Source: Gnetum montanum (taxonomy: Eukaryota; Streptophyta; Gnetopsida; Gnetales; Gnetaceae). Taken from it: a DNA stretch of 64,000 nt. Within the stretch, counting starts at the first letter, position 1. Each line of letters starts with the position of its first letter. Where the stretch lies: positions 2,011-66,010 of the forward strand of contig MNCI01030091.1 in the NCBI GenBank assembly GCA_015680685.1. The letters run 5' to 3'. This document shows, in pieces, positions 58,190-64,000 of this stretch. Below the pieces are notes generated by a model that did no database searches, had not been told where the DNA came from, and saw only the letters and a list, made by a program, of their open reading frames with translations. A program made the translations under genes and the position numbers.

Positions 58190-61050
58190 TCATCCTTGAG
58201 TTCCTTTACAAAATTAGGAAGAGATGGGATTATTGACTAACTCTAACATAACAAACTTAGTTGACAAACTACATGCCTAAGTGTACAAATCAACAACATT
58301 ACAAAAATTATGATGTTCATGACACAATATTGAACACCATGACATGATAGCTCAAAACTAGATAGCACATCCTCTTATGGCATGAAGGCAGTTGAGAAGA
58401 TTATATAGTCCTAGGTGGTGGAGGTTTCTAAGGTTCTAAAGGACCTTCACCAACTTTGGGCATATGTGGTGGCTGAGGCAACTATGGCTATCCTGCTATA
58501 GCTTCTACCTCTGATAGAAGGAAAAAGGCATCTAGCAATTCCTTCATCTTCTCCTCCTTGCTTCAAGGATCATTCACAATCCATGAGGCATTACTAAATG
58601 TGGGTTAGAATGGGGATATCCCACAAATGTGACATTATTAGGAATAACTCCTTAACATTGAAAAACTAGGTAGTCAATTGTTTGCATTCAACATCAAACA
58701 CCCTAATTGTGTTTTATAGCTCTTGGTAGTCATTCATTCTTTTGGCCAAGTTCTTAGCAACAAATCTCTAATCAGTGTATTTACCCTTGAGAACCTCAAG
58801 TTCTACATTTTACATTGCAATCTTTGCTTGGTGTTCTTATGGTGCTTGAGCTTAGCCTGGTACAATAAGTACAAGTTGGCCACTTGCTTCTCCAGTTTTA
58901 ACCATGGTTGTGTGGTAGTCAACATAGCCATATTTGCAAGCTCCATGTATTCTTTCATTTCCTCTATCTGCAACTCTTTTAGGCTAATTTCTACTTTATT
59001 ATACTAAGTGATACCATCAATGATGAGCTGCCATAATTCACATCCTTATTAGAGTTGTTGGAGGATCTCATTTACTTTTGCCTTTACCAAATATATGTGC
59101 TCTTCATTAACTTCTTTCTATAGAACAACTTGATCTCTATAATGATCCATGACTCTCTCAATTTGAGAGCCTTTGATTTTTAGGTGGCTACCTCTATTTC
59201 TATCTTTTGGTGAAGGGCACAGACCTTCTCCATGGTGAGGTATTTATTTTCAACTACCAATCCTCTTAGCTCTATGTTCACTATGGCTAGTTTCTCCTAT
59301 TGTTGATGGATAAAGTCGATCAACTTTTGTTTATTCTCATCAACATTTCATAGGTGATGGTCCTCTATAGTCAATTCCACATTCTCCTAGTGGGTTAGAT
59401 CCAAGGCCTTCTAAATTTTGTGATGGGTAGCTTCTACGAAGAATTGATAAAACACCACCATCTCCATCACACCCTCAACCCCTTTCAGTCTAGTGTGAAG
59501 CTATTCAAGAGCTTCATCTCTTGTCAATGCTAAATTGAGAAATGCAAGGTTGGTAATTTGGGCTCTTAATTCAACAACTTCAGTAGCCAAGCATTCATTT
59601 AGCTCCTTGGCTATTTCAAGTTGCCTTCCAAGATAATTTTTTTACCTCTTGTCTCTAGTAACTCCAACTATATTGCAATAGTACTATCTAAAAGATCAAA
59701 GACATCTAGAGTGGTTTCCCAGTTCCCACCAGTCAGTCCAATAGTTCATGCTATGCTACACTTAATCTACTACTTATGGTCCCTATAAACATGTGTACAT
59801 ATTTGAGTGTAAGGATGTCTGGTATAGACATTGTAGGTGCATTGAGTGTTTTGACAATTCTGTCAACAACCATCTCTACTACTATCTCTTGACCTTGGCA
59901 TTGCATGACCAATATTGTTTCCCCAATGCCTTCCTCTAAGGGTACCGAGAAGCTCGCAACATTCCAAAAAGTTTCTAGGAGTGGCTACTATTCTAGTAGA
60001 GATATTGTGACCTCTCTAGCACTAGGATTCAAGCTTGTGAACAATTTCATTCATTGGGACAAGAAAATGGATCCACCTCCTCTCATCAAGCTAACTATTT
60101 GAACCACCTCATTTAGGTGACTCATCATTGGCTGGTACATAGATGTTTCCCCACCACTCATTCTTGCTTATTGCTCTTGTTCACTCAAAAGCCATTCTAG
60201 ATACTCATGCAACCATTGGGCTATTGCAGTGATGTCTATCATAGTTGTTTGAGTGATAGATGGAGGTGGTGGCTACTTATTCTCTTCTTGAATGATTGTT
60301 GTAGACATTTTATCTTTCATGATCTTTGCCCAATTAGTGATCAAAGCATGCTTAATAACATCATTTGTATAATAGACTATTCATCCCCTCTAGTAGAATT
60401 TTTTAATGAGGCATGGGAAGGGGAGCACTTTCATTCCACATTCATTCTTTTTAAACCACTTCTCTATCTCCTAATAGATCAAGTGTGGAAGGTTGATAGG
60501 GAATCTCCCACTCAAAGCAGTCCACACATAGGCAAAAAAGGCAGTGATCTTACTAGGCCTCAATATGGGGTTTTGGTGAAAGGCCACAATCTTGTAGTGA
60601 ATTTTTTCTACCAGTGTAAGTGGGTCATACTCCTTACGTTCAATGCCATAGCACTATCAAACCCATTCCTTTTTGATGCTGGGGTCTACTTGCATTGGAA
60701 TCTTAGCAAGATTCGCCCCAATTTTTGGCAACCCAAGCACTTCAACAATGGCCTACATTGAGTAGGAGACTAAGATGTCCCTAATTTTGACTATTGAACT
60801 AGCCTACCTATTATTCCATAAGAAGAATATCTCTCCCATGTATCACTCTAAGATGAAAGTGATAATTGGTCACATGGGAGATGTCTTTAGTTGGTCCTGT
60901 ACTTCTTTACGTGCTTGCTCTAGGAAAGAGCCAAAGTTTAACTCCTTGAGCACTATTTTTTGGACCTAACTTGATCTAATTTGATTTAGGTAGGCTTATA
61001 TCAAGGTTACCTTAAGGTTTTCTTACTAAGCTAGTGCCTCATCCTAGTGG
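58190..61050 (-). pseudogene. D2: additional ORF (aORF)
   Basis: Minus-strand relic homologous to D1's aORF. From about 60975 to 60300: a hydrophobic/charged domain with KIHYKIVAFHQNPILRPSKI, FAYVWTALSGRFPINLPHL, KWFKKNECGMKVLPFPCLIK and YYTNDVIKHALI. Then a Gln/Ile linker (ITAIAQWLHEYLEWLLSEQEQ) and coiled-coil segments to about 58380 (ENVELTIEDHHLW, KYLTMEKVCALHQKIEIEV). Stops and frameshifts throughout. The N-terminus is cut off at about 61050. The 184-codon open frame on the opposite strand (60207-60761) is a shadow of it. Confidence 0.6.
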
Positions 61051-61055
61051 GAATG

Positions 61056-62522
61056 TGTTGGCAACCATTTGGGACGCAATTGCCAACGAGTGTCCTCGAA
61101 TAGGATTTAGGTGCTTGCTAGTCTCTGGCAACACCAAGGCCCAGATACCTCCAAATAGACTTAGTAGTTAATGTGAGTATGTGTGTGTGTTGTTGCGGTG
61201 TGCGGCTGTGAAAAATGAAACAATTGCATTGTCTGTAATCTACAAATGAATTATCTTAAAGAGATTTAGCCAACTTTGCCAAGTATTGTGAGTTGTTGAG
61301 AGTTACTATTTTGTTCAATTGCCTAGTCTATGCGGTCCTTATAATATTTACTTGTAACAAATAAAATTTTACAAAAACTTTTGAGCACAACTCTACGAAT
61401 CTACTTCTAATTTTCCCTAAAGAAAGAGATAGTTCTACAAGAAAACTAGAAATAGAGGAAGATTCAATGGAAATAGAAAGAAAAGAAAGCAGATTTGTGT
61501 TAAGACCTCAAATGTTTAAACAAGATAAAATGATACGAGTAAACAGTTCACAATAAAGCTATCCCAAATTCAATAACTATGAATTNCTATACATTGCACA
61601 ATAATAAAATTTACTACTAAAATTCTCGTAAGGATTTCAAACACAAGCTCTTCTATGGAAAATTTTAATAGAAATTTTCTATCGCGCAACAAGAACAATA
61701 AGAGCAATCTAAAAATCCCAAAATTACTTGCCAAGCATGATACTATCTAAACCACTAGCTAAACAATTTAAACAAAATAAAAAAACAATAAGCATAACTC
61801 AGAGGACTATGAAAAAGAGGCTGAAATGATGTCTTTAGCAAGTCATCTTACAAGCAATCTTTCACAATGTCTTCTTACAAATGCTCTTCCAAGAGTGTGT
61901 CTCCAAGTGAAAGCCCCCAATGTGTGATGATACCCCCTTTCTTCTAACCCCTGAAGCCTTTTTATAGGTTTCAAAAGGTAGTTAGATTTTAAAATATCTT
62001 AGCTAACTTCTCTTCCAAGTAAGGAAGTTATTTACTTGCCCAACAAGTTAGGAGACATTACTTGCCCAACAAGTTAGGTAAGTTACAAAACTTTTGGGTG
62101 GTTGTAACCACCATAGAGATAAAAAAGTTGTAGCTGACAAGTGTCCCATTTAGTTGCCAAGTGGCCCTTCAGTCACCAAGTGGTCACCATGGAGATAAAC
62201 AAGTTGTAGTTGACAAGTGGGCTTTGTAGTGGTTACAAACATCATGGGATTAAGGCTAGGAAATTATAACTTCCACAAAAAGTTACCACTATAGAAAATA
62301 AAAGCTATGGTGGCCAAGTGTCCTATTGGATAACTATCCAATATAACTCCTTAGCATATACAAATTTTTAAATCAATATTAATACTTACTTGGTACACAA
62401 CCAAGGGCTGTCAAACGTACAGTAGCATAATAACAATTAAATTACTTATATTAAAATCCAAAGTTAATTAAAATAAATGTTGTATGAATTTTTTCTTTTT
62501 CATGGGTAACTACTGATAGTGA
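61056..62522 (-). mobile_element. LTR-like segment of uncertain class
   Basis: Starts TGTTGGCAACC immediately after D2 breaks off. Its minus strand has a TATA box (ctataaaaagg, 61978-61968) followed by the leader-like sequence typical of a retrotransposon R/U5 region. Possible right end at ...agtgaca (62522), with gaatg/gaatt as an imperfect target duplication. Contains 'acttgcccaacaagttagg' twice (62034 and 62061) and 'ccaagtgg' motifs. No coding sequence; one unknown base at 61586. It could instead be another repeat type. Confidence 0.3.
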
Positions 62523-62699
62523 CAGAATTACGATGATCGACTGGGATAACACGGAGAAATCACGTATCTAATTGCATAATTGAGTGCCTTCTATCTAGCT
62601 CTACAAACCAGAAAGAGCCCGGGTTTACTCTTGAAGCAGCGGAGCTCCCAAGTAATGGCAGTGAAAAAAAATAGCACAATTTTTGATCGATGGTGCTAT

Positions 62700-62864
62700 G
62701 TATCGGTAGCCCTGGACTTATGTAATGAAATGATGTCCCAAGGCTCTGAAAGTAAAAGCTTCCCCAAAGTTAGTGTGTTAAAAACGTTGTCCATCTGGAG
62801 GCCAACGATGAGGGCATCAACCTGGTCACCCCACCTTGGTTCAAATCTTGGTGTGGATCCGCCA
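62700..62864 (+). mobile_element. Possible tRNA-derived SINE next to the KCS fragment
   Basis: Contains a good RNA polymerase III box B, GGTTCAAATCT, at 62838-62848 and a loosely A-box-like ggaggccaacgatgaggg about 40 bases upstream. The overall wording (…caccttggttcaaatcttggtg…) is typical of plant tRNA-derived SINEs. It abuts the point where KCS homology stops. Ends and target duplications are not defined. Confidence 0.3.
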
Positions 62865-63005
62865 ATGCGTGATAAGGTAATGGTATCCTAGCTTTACATA
62901 CTTGAGATTGACTTCCTGCAAGAAATCAGGAAGCCTACGTGAGGTTCCGTTGATCTGCATTACCACTCCATTAGCGGTGGCCGATCCTTCCATGTTGTTG
63001 CTCAT
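62865..63005 (-). pseudogene. KCS: 3-ketoacyl-CoA synthase, N-terminal fragment
   Basis: 47 codons from ATG at 63005 reading leftward. After a variable start ([13 protein letters not shown]) comes the family's conserved N-terminal block [23 protein letters not shown], without a stop or frameshift. 3-ketoacyl-CoA synthases are ER-membrane condensing enzymes that start each cycle of very-long-chain fatty acid elongation (cuticular wax, suberin, sphingolipids), normally about 450-550 residues with two N-terminal membrane spans and a Cys-His-Asn active site. Homology ends after ITH, exactly where the SINE-like sequence begins, and a TGA follows nine codons later. No splice donor fits and no other KCS part is seen in the window. 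It is either truncated by an insertion or the first exon fragment of a broken gene. Confidence 0.7.
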
Positions 63006-64000
63006 TCTTTGCAGCGTAGAGAGGAGTGGTTTGCTTTAATTGAATTTGGATCCATATGGAAAGACTGATAAATTGACAAAAATAATACTAATAATGTGTT
63101 AATATGGTTCATAGATGTCAATGGAATGGCGCTGGCATTAGTGAGGCCTTGAGCAAGCAAACAAGCAACCAGGCCAGTCCTCTTCCCTTCCCTATCCGTA
63201 AGTTCCATAAAAACTACAGCTATTGTAACCTTTGTTGTCGCACAGTCGAAGGAGTGTAGGTAGCTACTGCCCTGATACTCGGAATCATCATAATTGGAAG
63301 TGTTGAATAGTTTCTTCTGATTCTGGTTTTGGGATTGCTGTGGAAATTCTCCACGGTGGCAGGGCATAACTGAATGTTGCAGCCAAGAAATAAGGGCAGA
63401 CCAAGCTAGGCTACCATTGTTGTCGGTAAAGCAGAGCTGTCTATGGCTGTTGAACTCAGCTTTCCCACATCCTGTATTTTTGAATAGAATATCTTCTGCT
63501 CCAATAAGCTTGTATAAAAATCAGCATGTAAATATCAAACTAGATCCCCACACATTAAGTTTACTCTTGCCCTTTATCCCAAACTGATAATGGCATGTAT
63601 ATGGCTAATATTGCAGGGAACATTGGAAATAGACATTCAAACAAGTTATATGAATTTCTATGCAAACTTATAGCTATCATTATTTTGGTGAGGTGAGGTA
63701 TACGATAACTTGGTTTTCTACTAAAATATCAATAATGTCTTAAGATATCTTAAATTGTGACTTTTCAAGGGTTTCCTTCAACAAGCTAAGTGTTTGAATT
63801 TTTGTGGATCTCAAAGGTTTCACTAACAAATTTGATTTCTCTAAAATTATCATTTCTCCAGCTGTGCATGGTCGCCATGGTTGCTCCACCTTCTCCTTGT
63901 GATGATGACTCTTAGATAACGCACAACCCAAAGACAATTTCCAGCATTCCACAAATCAAACCCACAAAAATCTATAACCTAGCACACAGACCAAACCTCC
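63006..64000. other. Upstream flank of the KCS fragment
   Basis: Less AT-rich, with no retroelement similarity seen. It is probably the former promoter/5' leader of the KCS gene (minus strand). Minus-strand open frames at 63002-63367 (121 codons, overlapping the KCS ATG in another frame) and 63740-63952 (70 codons) have no domain I recognise and may be chance. No tRNA or other RNA gene seen. Confidence 0.4.

Larger units (their letters stand above)
39721..61055 (-). mobile_element. Element D2: truncated Athila-like element, LTR split by C
   Basis: Minus-strand relative of D1. Its 3' LTR is in two pieces, 39721-40236 and 57716-58166, separated by the insertion of C. Then come the polypurine tract (58167-58177) and the additional ORF (58190-61050). 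Everything upstream of the aORF (pol, gag, 5' LTR) is absent, replaced at about 61056 by an unrelated LTR-like segment. The left flank catag (39716-39720) would be its target duplication, but no right copy exists. Confidence 0.8.

Noticed and set aside
60207-60761. 184-codon + strand open frame, the longest in the window
   Set aside because: It lies opposite D2's aORF, whose minus-strand translation matches D1 and B1. The + strand product has no recognisable domain.
62580-62891. 103-codon + strand open frame
   Set aside because: Covers the SINE-like sequence and the antisense of the KCS codons; it is explained as a shadow.
63002-63367. 121-codon minus-strand frame upstream of the KCS start
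   Set aside because: Overlaps the KCS ATG in another frame and contains no recognised domain; more likely 5' flank.
1-64000. CRISPR arrays, bacterial operons, tRNA or rRNA genes
   Set aside because: The window is plant nuclear DNA. No regular repeat-spacer array and no convincing tRNA or rRNA sequence was seen beyond the SINE-like box B.

Overview
This is plant nuclear DNA from a large, heterochromatin-like, AT-rich genome. It contains essentially no intact genes, and almost all of it is decayed Ty3/gypsy LTR retrotransposons inserted into one another. The evidence is repeated LTRs of about 0.85-1.7 kb starting TGATGA and ending TCATCA, primer-binding sites close to TGGCACCGTTGCCAGGGA, polypurine tracts TCATGGGGGTA, and recognisable Gag, reverse transcriptase, RNase H and integrase translations full of stop codons. 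Sequence and domain content point to two plant lineages: Athila-like (G, A1, B1, C, D1, D2) and Tat-like with a second, archaeal-type RNase H (E; probably F). The species cannot be named from this window.

Layout. 1-3010: 3' end of Athila-like element G, with a CpG-rich 3' LTR. 3011-39720: Tat-like element E (+ strand), broken into pieces. It is interrupted by 4241-11090 (a decayed minus-strand, intron-like coding relic plus minisatellites), by A1 (13078-19305, TSD CTATA) and by F (19910-38010, minus strand). F itself carries the complete-ended element D1 (22930-34876, minus strand, TSD ACTAC). E's second RNase H is split by A1 and its integrase is split by F. 39721-61055: D2 (minus strand), whose 3' LTR was split by C (40237-57715, + strand). 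C in turn holds B1 (43777 to about 52072). 61056 to about 62522: an LTR-like segment of uncertain type. 62700-62864: a possible tRNA-derived SINE. 62865-63005 (minus): the first 47 codons of a 3-ketoacyl-CoA synthase, the only host-gene sequence recognised. 63006-64000: its upstream flank.

How the parts work together. D1 and C carry gag, pol and an additional 3' ORF (aORF). A1 and B1 have gag and aORF but no pol, so they look non-autonomous. The aORF starts right after a splice-acceptor-like site in several elements. In D1 and B1 it is preceded by an LTR-U3-like cassette and a second polypurine-tract-like motif, which suggests an internal expression module. Decay is dominated by C-to-T and G-to-A transitions, as expected for heavily methylated DNA. 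All coordinates and alignments were made by eye.
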